From NCBI GenBank assembly GCA_019694685.1, contig JAIBBM010000017.1, positions 1 through 64,000 of the forward strand: a DNA stretch of 64,000 bases. The letters are read 5' to 3'. Under the pieces are notes generated by a model. That model was not told the origin of the DNA and ran no database searches. It was given only the letters and a program-made list of their open reading frames with translations. Positions 27,646 to 34,981 of this stretch are shown here, piece by piece (the stretch's first letter is position 1; each line of letters opens with the position of its first letter). The position numbers were made by a program, and so were the translations under genes. Origin of the DNA: Leptospirales bacterium (GTDB lineage Bacteria > Spirochaetota > Leptospiria > Leptospirales > Leptonemataceae).

Positions 27646-28089
27646 TTACTTTTCCCGTTTGCGGAATGCATCCCACAGGCCTGTTTCGCGAAAAGAAATG
27701 AGCTTGTGCCCGATGAAGTTCGCAACGAAACCGGCCCCCATCCCGGCGACGTGAGCCAGGGTGTGGTATAGCTCCACTGAGATTCCAAACGACCATCGTT
27801 CGAAAAACCAGACCGCGCCCATGGAAACGCCGTACGTAACTACGAGCCCCAGGGAAGCCACTGCGATGAACTTTGTGAATTCGCGCCAGGTTCTACCCGA
27901 AGTGCGTGCGTCGAAGACAAAGAGCTTGCTGAGCGAAAAGTTGACGAACATGCCGGTGCAATAGGCAAGCACTACACTCGTCCCGAATGTGAAGAATGAA
28001 TCATATACAAAACGCGATCCAAAGTTCACCGCGGCGGCCGTGCCCGAGGCAATGAAGTAAAGGCCCAGGCCTCGGGTGTGCTGTTTCAT
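27646..28089 (-). CDS. GtrA-like membrane protein
   Basis: 147 residues with four membrane segments, the GtrA/DPMS fold. The first segment carries YFIASGTAAAVNFGSRF, the typical G-x-x-x-A-x-x-x-x-x pattern, and the last has VANFIGHKLISF, close to the family's NF.....W..F end. GtrA proteins are thought to flip or stabilise polyprenyl-linked sugars. The gene lies 34 bases ahead of the flavoprotein gene, in the same operon direction. TTGATC starts 35 bases before the ATG. Confidence 0.82.
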   Translation of the reverse strand: MKQHTRGLGLYFIASGTAAAVNFGSRFVYDSFFTFGTSVVLAYCTGMFVNFSLSKLFVFDARTSGRTWREFTKFIAVASLGLVVTYGVSMGAVWFFERWSFGISVELYHTLAHVAGMGAGFVANFIGHKLISFRETGLWDAFRKREK

Positions 28090-28143
28090 CCAGGCAAAAC
28101 TGTCAGAATCGACTCAGGGATCAATCCAAAAGCCGATCCCGGC

Positions 28144-29556
28144 TCAGTAGATGTCCACTGATTTGAACGATACGATTTCACCGAGCTTTCTTCTCGATAG
28201 CTTCTGATTCACTGCGAGGCCTTCCAGGATGAACTCCACTCCGCATGCAAGAGTCTGCGAATCCGAGTCCCACCCTCGATCCCGCATAAAGTCAAACAGG
28301 GCCGGAACTTTTTTCAGAATGTCGCGATACGATTCCACATTCATTGTGTCTGATATTTCGAGGCCTTTTGCTTCGAAGATTTGTTTGGCGACTTGATCCA
28401 TGGTTGGCTCATACTTCTTTAGAGGAAAGTACTCCAGGAAGACTTCGCGGATTGCCTCATCTATGATTTTCTGAATCACCTGAAACTCAGTCACAGCTTC
28501 ATCGCGGTATGGATCGAGTTCGATCTTCCCAGAGCTAGAAGCAAAGAGGTTGCCCAGGTCCGTGAGTCTTACATGGCCTGGATTTTCTCCGAGGAGAAGG
28601 GCACGTCTTCTGGCCGAAGCGGTTGCAGTTTCATAGTTTGCAATGCTCAGTCTCGCAGAAACGCCTGACTTCTGGTTCACCACTGGAGACATGCGTGCCT
28701 GGATTGTGATCTCTTCAATAATGTTTTCCATGAACTCCGGCACGATGATGCGTGGATCTACGATCAGGTTTTGGATTTCCTGGCGAGTGATGGCCAGACC
28801 AACGGAACGCGCTTTCGGATAGTGAGTTCTAATTTCAGCTCCGATTCTATCTTTCAGCTGTGTGATGATTTTTCCTGATCTGGAATAGTCTGCAGGGTTC
28901 GCGGTGAAGCATACAAATACATCGAGTGGAATTCGAATGGGTAGGCCGCGAATCTGGATGTCGGCTTCTTCTAGAACGTTGAAGAGAGCGACCTGCACCA
29001 GATAATCGAGATCCGGCAGTTCATTGATGGCGAAGATTCCGTGATTCATCCTTGGCAGAAGTCCGTAGTGAAGAGCGCTTTCGCTTCCCAGGGATTCTCC
29101 GGCAATGATGCGCGAAGGATCCAGGTCTCCAATGATGTCTGCGATTCTGCTTCCAGGAGCAAGTCTCTCTCCGTAGCGTTCATCGCGCGAAAGCCAGCGA
29201 ATCGGAGCGGAGTCGCCGGCAGCGACGTGCTGTCTTCCGAGTGCGGTGATAGGATGAAAAGGGCTCTCAGGAATTTCCGTCCCGGTGAGAACCGGGAATT
29301 CGTCATCGAGCAAAGTGGTTAGAGAGCGCATGATGCGAGATTTCGCCTGGCCTTTTTCTCCGAGGATGGCAATGTTATGACCCGACAGAATCGCGTGCGT
29401 CAACTGTGGAATGACTGTATCTTCATAACCGTGGATTTCAGGAAAGATCTGTTGTTTGGAACGGATTTTCGCGGCCAGGTTTTCAGCCATTTCCGTGCGA
29501 ACGGACCTGTATCTGTATCCCTGTGACTTGAGTTCTCCGAAGGTGGTTGCTTTCAT
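28144..29556 (-). CDS. MoxR/magnesium-chelatase-type AAA+ ATPase
   Basis: 470 residues from ATG 29556. An AAA+ domain related to MoxR and Mg-chelatase subunit I: Walker A GEKGQAKSR (66-74), Walker B GIFAINELPDL, sensor TANPADYSR, then a C-terminal helical region. These proteins usually chaperone VWA-domain partners to mature or remodel complexes. No VWA gene lies nearby here. ATG 29556 is preferred over the longer frame to 29700, which crosses the divergent gene start. It is transcribed away from the NTP-GT2 gene and toward GtrA. Confidence 0.85.
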   Translation of the reverse strand: MKATTFGELKSQGYRYRSVRTEMAENLAAKIRSKQQIFPEIHGYEDTVIPQLTHAILSGHNIAILGEKGQAKSRIMRSLTTLLDDEFPVLTGTEIPESPFHPITALGRQHVAAGDSAPIRWLSRDERYGERLAPGSRIADIIGDLDPSRIIAGESLGSESALHYGLLPRMNHGIFAINELPDLDYLVQVALFNVLEEADIQIRGLPIRIPLDVFVCFTANPADYSRSGKIITQLKDRIGAEIRTHYPKARSVGLAITRQEIQNLIVDPRIIVPEFMENIIEEITIQARMSPVVNQKSGVSARLSIANYETATASARRRALLLGENPGHVRLTDLGNLFASSSGKIELDPYRDEAVTEFQVIQKIIDEAIREVFLEYFPLKKYEPTMDQVAKQIFEAKGLEISDTMNVESYRDILKKVPALFDFMRDRGWDSDSQTLACGVEFILEGLAVNQKLSRRKLGEIVSFKSVDIY

Positions 29557-29612
29557 ATGACTCCCGGCATCCTGGCCGCTGGCTCCCGAGGGAAAACCGA
29601 ATTTTGTTGTGT

Positions 29613-29647
29613 TTGACGCCGAGACCGTTCTCCCGCCCTCTCTACCA
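29613..29647 (+). promoter_or_regulatory. Candidate near-leaderless promoter of the NTP-GT2 gene
   Basis: TTGACG (29613-29618) starts exactly 35 bases before ATG 29648. The bases at the expected -10 position (CCCTCT) are poor, so the call rests on the -35 and the recurring spacing. No Shine-Dalgarno precedes the ATG. Confidence 0.35.
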
Positions 29648-31129
29648 ATGTCTGGCCGACCACTGAAGTATGGTGTGATTGCAGCCGCGGGCAAAGGCAC
29701 CCGGGCGTATCCAAGAACGAGTTACGTCCCAAAGCCTCTCTTCACATTTGAGAATCAAACGCTTCTTGAGAAGAACGTCTACATACAACTGAAAGTATTG
29801 AAAGTCCCTGAACTCTACATCATCGTTGGACATTTGAAGGAACAGGTTCTTTCCGAAGTGGAGCGAATCCGCCGCCATTATCCGCATGCGAAGATCCACA
29901 CTGCAGAATGGACTGGAAAAGGCCTTGCGTCGGACATTGCTGCTCTTGGAGACAGGATTGACGGCGATTTTTCGGTCATTCTCGGCGACGAATTCTACAT
30001 GGATATGAACCACCAGGCTCTGGCAAAGCTGTGGAGCCAGAAGAAGAAAGCAGAGGCGATGATTGCTGTTTTGAAATCGGATCTTTTGTCTGAGATTCGC
30101 AAGAACTACTCTGTAGAACTCGAGGGCACCCGAGTCATGAAGCTGGTGGAAAAACCGGACAGCCCACCGAACGATCTTCTGGGGCTAGGTACTTACATTT
30201 TTAGTCCAGAGTACTTCAAAGCATTCAGAGAGACACCTCCATCTAACAAATCAGGCGTCGTGGAACTCACAGATGTGATCGATTTGATGTCTCACAAATA
30301 CGAAGTTCATGCGGGGCTCGTAAAAGGCAGATACTATAATATCAATTCTCTTGCGGATTACTATTCCGCGACCTGCAGAATTCGCTCAGAAAAATTTCAC
30401 AAATTCCGCACCACTCTGGTCGTTCCTGCATTCAACAATGAGCGCACTCTTCCGGATGTTCTTCAGGACTTCAGAGGTCGTGTAAATGAAATCATTGTAG
30501 CGGATATGGGAAGTTCGGATCGCACCGTGGAGATTGCTCGCAAGGCAGGTGCGAAAGTCATTCAGGCAACAGAATCTGCCGGCAATCCTCACGGAGCGCA
30601 AATCATCTACCGTGCTTTCAGAGAGGCATCCGGAGACATACTGGTGCTGGCTACTGCAGATGGAAATTTCCGTGCGAACGATCTTCCCAAACTTCTCGAA
30701 TACATGAAAGACAGTGATATGGTTGTGGGTACGCGCACTACCAGACAGCTCATGGAACAGGGAACGAATCTTGGACCGCTGTATCGCTGGCTCAATGTGG
30801 CCCTTGGCAAACTTCTTGAGATTCTGTGGTGGGATCTGGAACCACGCTTCACAGACATTGGCTGTATTTATAGAGCCATCTGGAAAGATTCATTCTTGAA
30901 AATCGCAGAGGAGCTTCGCGCCACGGACCGCACGTATCTTGCGGAAATGATGATAGGCATTCTTCGTTTCCATATGAGATGCATTGAAATCCCTGTGTCT
31001 CTATACAGAAGGTATGGTTCTGTGCGAACCGAAACCACATCGGAGCAATGGCAGTATTTCTTTTCAGTCTTGCGCTTGATTTTTGGACGCAGGTTCACCT
31101 TGCTCGGAAAACTCTTTCGCGTTTCTTGA
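29648..31129 (+). CDS. Fusion: sugar nucleotidyltransferase plus GT2 glycosyltransferase
   Basis: 493 residues. Residues 1-240 are a nucleotidyltransferase of the RmlA/GlmU type: GVIAAAGKGTRAYPRT (signature GxGTR), PKPLFTF, ILGDEFYMD, VEKPDSPPNDLLGLGTY. Residues 250-480 are a GT2 family (dolichyl-phosphate-mannose-synthase-like): TTLVVPAFNNERTL, EIIVADMGSSDRT, ILVLATADGNF, then FTDIGCIYRA and ELRATDRTYLAEM. Having the enzyme that makes an NDP-sugar fused to the one that transfers it suggests channelled substrate use for a polyprenyl-linked glycan. ATG 29648 is chosen; GTG 29609 is alternative. Sugar specificity is unknown. Confidence 0.85.
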   Translation: MSGRPLKYGVIAAAGKGTRAYPRTSYVPKPLFTFENQTLLEKNVYIQLKVLKVPELYIIVGHLKEQVLSEVERIRRHYPHAKIHTAEWTGKGLASDIAALGDRIDGDFSVILGDEFYMDMNHQALAKLWSQKKKAEAMIAVLKSDLLSEIRKNYSVELEGTRVMKLVEKPDSPPNDLLGLGTYIFSPEYFKAFRETPPSNKSGVVELTDVIDLMSHKYEVHAGLVKGRYYNINSLADYYSATCRIRSEKFHKFRTTLVVPAFNNERTLPDVLQDFRGRVNEIIVADMGSSDRTVEIARKAGAKVIQATESAGNPHGAQIIYRAFREASGDILVLATADGNFRANDLPKLLEYMKDSDMVVGTRTTRQLMEQGTNLGPLYRWLNVALGKLLEILWWDLEPRFTDIGCIYRAIWKDSFLKIAEELRATDRTYLAEMMIGILRFHMRCIEIPVSLYRRYGSVRTETTSEQWQYFFSVLRLIFGRRFTLLGKLFRVS

Positions 31130-31187
31130 ATTCTAAATTTTTGCTTCCATAAACGTGCTTTGTGTCGCAGAATTGGCGCGAGGCCGT

Positions 31188-32594
31188 ATGAAAAAGATTC
31201 TGTACTTCGTTGTAATTCCGCTCTTTGTCATCCTTGCGCTCGTTTCAGCCAGTGCCTGGTATGCCCTCAAAGTAGTTTTGAATGAAAACTTCCTCGTGCA
31301 GCAAATAGAATCGAACTTAAACGTTCGAGCGGAAGTTCGTAAGCTAAACGTGAGCCTGTTTTCCGCCATGTCATCTGTGGAACTCGAAGGAGTCAGTCTC
31401 GGGGCCCGGGACTCTTTTGCAAATCAGGGCACACCTCTTTCGGAGAGGCCTCCTATGAAAGGTTCCGTCGTCACGATTGGCAAGATTGATCTGAAATTTA
31501 GCCTTCTACCTTTGCTTCGCAGAAAGTTTGAACTCAATCGATTCATGCTGAGCAGTCCGGTTGTTTCTATGACGTTATTCGCCAATGGTGGTAACAGTCT
31601 GAAGCCATTGTTTCAAAAACCGTTGATTGTGGGCAGAAAGCCAAATCCGGCGCTGGCTGAAAAGCCAGCGGAAACAGCAGCGAAAGAAGAGGAGAAACCC
31701 TTCAGCGCAAAAGACCTTCCTATATCCGCGGATTTGCGCGAGATCGGACTCAAAGATGCTACTGTCAATTTATTGATGCAGAAAACGGGGCAGCTCATCC
31801 GAATCAGCGGCCTGGCTCTAGTAATTGATTCGATCGATATTGATCCGGCAGATCTGGTCAAACACAACAATGCACATCTTGATTTCGATGCCAACGTAAA
31901 TGTTATCAGCGCCAAACAGACGGACGCTGCGAGTTTTCTCATTCGCTCGAGTGGCAATGTGACTCCGTTTGATTCCAAAACCGGGGAAGTCAGTACAGGA
32001 GTAGAGTACGCCCTCGTGGTTAAGAAAGATTCTTTCATCACTGGTATGGCGATTTTTGATCAGCTCGCCGGTGAACTTCCCGTTCTCAGTCAGGTAGGAT
32101 TCTCCTGGAAAAAGCTTTCTGAAAAAGCAGTTCTTCTTCGCGACGTAAATGTTAGAGTGAGATACTCTCACGCACTCGTTACGTTTCTGGATGACACAGT
32201 GTTTCCAACCGCGAACTACGATCTACTGCTCAAGAAGGGAAGCACAATCAATTGCGCGACGAACGAACACAATTTCAACGCGTCTGTGCGCGCCACGGAA
32301 GCAGAATCAAAAGAGATCCTCGCGCGATTTGACAGGGGCATTGAAAAGAAACTCAAAGGGCAGAGCGTAGAGGACGTGCGAAACAGGGTTCTTGGCAAGT
32401 TGATCCAGAACGGACAGGTGGATCTGCCATTTGCATCCCTGGGAAATTTCGCGAACCCGAGTGTGAAGCTTCTGGCAGAACTTCCGAGTTTGACGGAAGT
32501 ACTTACAGGGAGCGTCAAAGATATTTTGAAAAACAAACTGGATCAGAAGATTCCGGGCGTTGGCAAAGAGCTACTCAACAAGCTTCCCTTCTAA
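31188..32594 (+). CDS. AsmA-like family protein
   Basis: 468 residues. One N-terminal membrane segment (about 4-26, LYFVVIPLFVILALVSASAW) anchors the protein; the AsmA start pattern follows (LKVVLNENFLVQQIESNLNVRAEVRKLNVSLFS). The rest is repeating beta-strands of the AsmA/TamB superfamily, whose members bridge inner and outer membranes and move phospholipids. The end contains a second helical part and finishes NKLPF. ATG 31188 is used; the earlier frame to 31155 is only an extension. The gene is monocistronic and ends in a hairpin. Confidence 0.7.
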   Translation: MKKILYFVVIPLFVILALVSASAWYALKVVLNENFLVQQIESNLNVRAEVRKLNVSLFSAMSSVELEGVSLGARDSFANQGTPLSERPPMKGSVVTIGKIDLKFSLLPLLRRKFELNRFMLSSPVVSMTLFANGGNSLKPLFQKPLIVGRKPNPALAEKPAETAAKEEEKPFSAKDLPISADLREIGLKDATVNLLMQKTGQLIRISGLALVIDSIDIDPADLVKHNNAHLDFDANVNVISAKQTDAASFLIRSSGNVTPFDSKTGEVSTGVEYALVVKKDSFITGMAIFDQLAGELPVLSQVGFSWKKLSEKAVLLRDVNVRVRYSHALVTFLDDTVFPTANYDLLLKKGSTINCATNEHNFNASVRATEAESKEILARFDRGIEKKLKGQSVEDVRNRVLGKLIQNGQVDLPFASLGNFANPSVKLLAELPSLTEVLTGSVKDILKNKLDQKIPGVGKELLNKLPF

Positions 32595-32607
32595 TAAGGG
32601 AAGCTTG
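32579..32607 (+). terminator. Perfect 12-pair hairpin at the end of the AsmA-like gene
   Basis: CAAGCTTCCCTT... left arm 32579-32590 pairs perfectly with 32596-32607 around a 5-base loop (CTAAT) that contains the stop. No T-run follows on either strand, so it may be a bidirectional terminator needing Rho or a 3' stabiliser between converging genes. Confidence 0.45.
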
Positions 32608-32644
32608 CAAGCGAAGCGCTCATAGGGTCCGAGGTTGAAAGGGT

Positions 32645-34585
32645 TCAACCTTCGGCTGTAGGTTTTTGATCGGAGAAGAACCTATCGCCAAGGCGCGGGA
32701 ACAATCTTTTGACAATGTCGCCCACGCGGATGTGAATTCTCTCTTTATTGTATTCCACCTGTAAGTCTGCGAATTGTGAGACTGCGTACTTCAGACGCTC
32801 CATGGAATTTCCAAAGTAGTAGCGACTGATCGGATCAATTCCTCGCACGAGGGCAGGAATCAGATGCACCCGCTGTGGCTTCATGCGTTTTACGTATCGC
32901 GTGATGGCTGTGATTGTATCTGTGCTTTCGGGTACGTCTATGTTCTTGTACCAGGCCGGAACCTGTGCTGGCACATCTTCGTCAAAATCCGTGCGAAAGT
33001 GAACTACAAGGGGGATGTGGCCGCTTTTCACATAGTTTTTCAAGAAGTGAATCACGCCGGGATGGAACTTGGAAACTAGAACAATGTTTTTATAGTCTAC
33101 CTTGCGATCGTTGAATATGGGATACCACAGACCAAGTTCGAGCGGCACTACGTTGAGTTTTTCCAGCCAGATGGCGTAGATCGCTTCTGATACAACGAAG
33201 ATTCCGAGGTATGCGAACAACAGTACTACCACGAACCACGCGCCGTCAAAAAACTTGTTGTACACAATGTTGAAGAGCATGACTGTCATCACGAGCATGC
33301 CGATGACAGTCATGCCGTTGATTTTGTGAGCGCGAATTTGTCTGAGCAGGTAGGCGAAGATCCCAATGTTCATGGTTAGAATCACAGCCAGACCATACAT
33401 GCTTTCGATCGCATGACTGGATGGGAAGAAGTAGACGATTACGAATGTGAGCACGCCCAAAATCACAGTGGCGCGCGGGTTATAGACTCCTTCGTGTCCG
33501 CCCAGTACACCAATCTTTACTGTGCGTTTCCAGGCCATGTCTCCGATTCCGCGAGGAAAGAAGTTGCTGCGCGAAGCGCGAAGCATTTCGAGCGGAAAAT
33601 CTGTCTGAGCCGTTTGCGCCGCGAGAAGAAGCATCACTGCCGTGAGTGCTCCAAATGCGATAGCGCCGTACTGGCCTGTTAAATGGTCCGCAATCAAGAT
33701 GGGCACTGGAGGACTGTTTGCATCGAAGGTAACTCCGAGACCCAGGAAGTTTACAATCTGCAGAGTATAAGTGACCAGAACGATAGCGTAAAGCACCCAC
33801 ATAGAAACGCGAATCGCTCTGTCTTTGTGATGCGGAATGTTTACAGAGGAATAACCTACTTCCACTCCAGTGATCAGAGTGGCTCCATTTGCAACTGCGT
33901 GGAATATGACATAGAGAAAGTGATCTGCAGACAGAGATTCCATCCCCGAGATCGTAGGCGCTTTCCATCCATGAGACAGAATTGTGGCCACTCCGTAGCC
34001 GTTGATGATGAGATTGACCGCATAGAATGCGATGACTGGCCAGATCATATATTTGGAGAGATTGCCCAGGCCAAATCTCTGGATAAACGAGAGCGCGAAA
34101 ATGAAAATGATTACGCTTTTGAATTGAAAGTCAGCAGGTATGATGTAGTGAAGCGCTTCTACGCCGGAAATCAGTGAAATGGCCTGGGTCGCTGGGAAAT
34201 CAGAAAGCAAACTGCCAGTTCCAATCTTGCCAAGAAAATGAACGAATCGCTTGAGACGCGGATGATGTTTGATGGACTGCGAGGTGATGAAGGCAGAAAC
34301 AAATGCGCCGCCGCCCAGCACACGGTGCGTGTGATGTTTGGACATGTTGTTGTAGACCAGGATAGCGATGAAATACACTCCGAGCACGATGCCGGCCGCA
34401 ATGAACGTCGCCTGGACTCCCAGAGTGTAGCTCGAAACAATCAATCCGATCGTAACATGAATGAGGGCATCTGCGCCGTAAGCCAGTGAGCTTCCCGGGT
34501 CTGTCAGAATCGTGGCAAAGATGATGCGAATGTCTTCAAGGAGAGTGGGATCGCGGCCGGTCCCATCTGTGGTTGCATGTTCCAT
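32645..34585 (-). CDS. APC-superfamily permease, KimA-like (putative potassium importer)
   Basis: 646 residues from ATG 34585 (longer start at 34612 possible). About twelve membrane segments with DPGSSLAYGADALIHV at the first helix, the APC-family discontinuous-helix signature, and NKFFDGAWFVVVLLF, as in the KimA/YdaO K+ transporters. The last 180 residues are cytoplasmic (VPLELGLWYPIFNDRKVDYKNIVLVSKFHPGVIHFLKNYVKSG) and resemble the KimA tail that binds c-di-AMP. K+ substrate is inferred from the family and not proven. TTGCCA-N17-TGCAGT lies upstream of ATG in the divergent region shared with gatC. Confidence 0.7.
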   Translation of the reverse strand: MEHATTDGTGRDPTLLEDIRIIFATILTDPGSSLAYGADALIHVTIGLIVSSYTLGVQATFIAAGIVLGVYFIAILVYNNMSKHHTHRVLGGGAFVSAFITSQSIKHHPRLKRFVHFLGKIGTGSLLSDFPATQAISLISGVEALHYIIPADFQFKSVIIFIFALSFIQRFGLGNLSKYMIWPVIAFYAVNLIINGYGVATILSHGWKAPTISGMESLSADHFLYVIFHAVANGATLITGVEVGYSSVNIPHHKDRAIRVSMWVLYAIVLVTYTLQIVNFLGLGVTFDANSPPVPILIADHLTGQYGAIAFGALTAVMLLLAAQTAQTDFPLEMLRASRSNFFPRGIGDMAWKRTVKIGVLGGHEGVYNPRATVILGVLTFVIVYFFPSSHAIESMYGLAVILTMNIGIFAYLLRQIRAHKINGMTVIGMLVMTVMLFNIVYNKFFDGAWFVVVLLFAYLGIFVVSEAIYAIWLEKLNVVPLELGLWYPIFNDRKVDYKNIVLVSKFHPGVIHFLKNYVKSGHIPLVVHFRTDFDEDVPAQVPAWYKNIDVPESTDTITAITRYVKRMKPQRVHLIPALVRGIDPISRYYFGNSMERLKYAVSQFADLQVEYNKERIHIRVGDIVKRLFPRLGDRFFSDQKPTAEG

Positions 34586-34587
34586 AG

Positions 34588-34654
34588 AACACTGCAAGGC
34601 TACGCGAGGCATGTGGCAACGCAAGTGAAATCGTTGATTTCTCGCGGCAGTGTT
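34588..34654. promoter_or_regulatory. Nested inverted repeats between the KimA-like gene and gatC
   Basis: AACACTGC (34588-34595) pairs with GCAGTGTT (34647-34654), and CGCGAG (34603-34608) with CTCGCG (34641-34646). The two pairs are stacked, with 7 bases unpaired on the left only. The outer arm lies just before the KimA-like ATG. This could be an operator or a folded RNA; it fits both divergent promoters. Confidence 0.35.
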
Positions 34655-34658
34655 TTCC

Positions 34659-34691
34659 TTGACACATCGCTCACCTGATGCGTAGAGGAAT
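34659..34691 (+). promoter_or_regulatory. Candidate gatC promoter
   Basis: TTGACA (34659-34664) lies 33 bases before ATG 34692; a weak TAGAGG follows after 18 bases. GAGGA close to the ATG could also be a Shine-Dalgarno, so both signals overlap. Confidence 0.4.
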
Positions 34692-34976
34692 ATGCTCTCG
34701 GAAGAACAATTCAGCAGCCTTGCGTTCCTTGCCAGACTCGATCCTGAAGATGCGGGTCTCAAAGGCCTTCGCATGGATTTCAACAAGATTCTTGATGCAG
34801 TCAAGACGATTGAGGAGCTTGATCTGCACGGCGCAGAAGGGACATCTGTTCCCGGTCCCGCTGTTACGAGGCCGGATGAACCGGTCGGCGAGCTTTCGCC
34901 GCGCGAAATTTCAAAATTTGCCCCTGAGTGGGAAGCGGGTCATTTCGTTGTACCCGGCGTGATTCAGTCGGAGTAA
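34692..34976 (+). CDS. gatC: Aspartyl/glutamyl-tRNA amidotransferase subunit C
   Basis: 94 residues of GatC, which wraps around GatA and stabilises the GatCAB amidotransferase. GatCAB converts Glu-tRNA(Gln) and Asp-tRNA(Asn) to Gln-tRNA and Asn-tRNA. Typical features are LARLDP near the start, FNKILDAVKTIEELD, and the C-terminal half with RPDEP and APEW followed by FVVPGVI (FxVPxV). Length is normal. gatA follows after 5 bases; gatB is not in the window. Confidence 0.92.
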   Translation: MLSEEQFSSLAFLARLDPEDAGLKGLRMDFNKILDAVKTIEELDLHGAEGTSVPGPAVTRPDEPVGELSPREISKFAPEWEAGHFVVPGVIQSE

Positions 34977-34981
34977 TCATA

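Noticed and set aside
27036-27701. 221-codon plus-strand frame within the flavoprotein gene
   Set aside because: Antisense to a conserved FAD protein and reaches into the gtrA end; no signal of its own.
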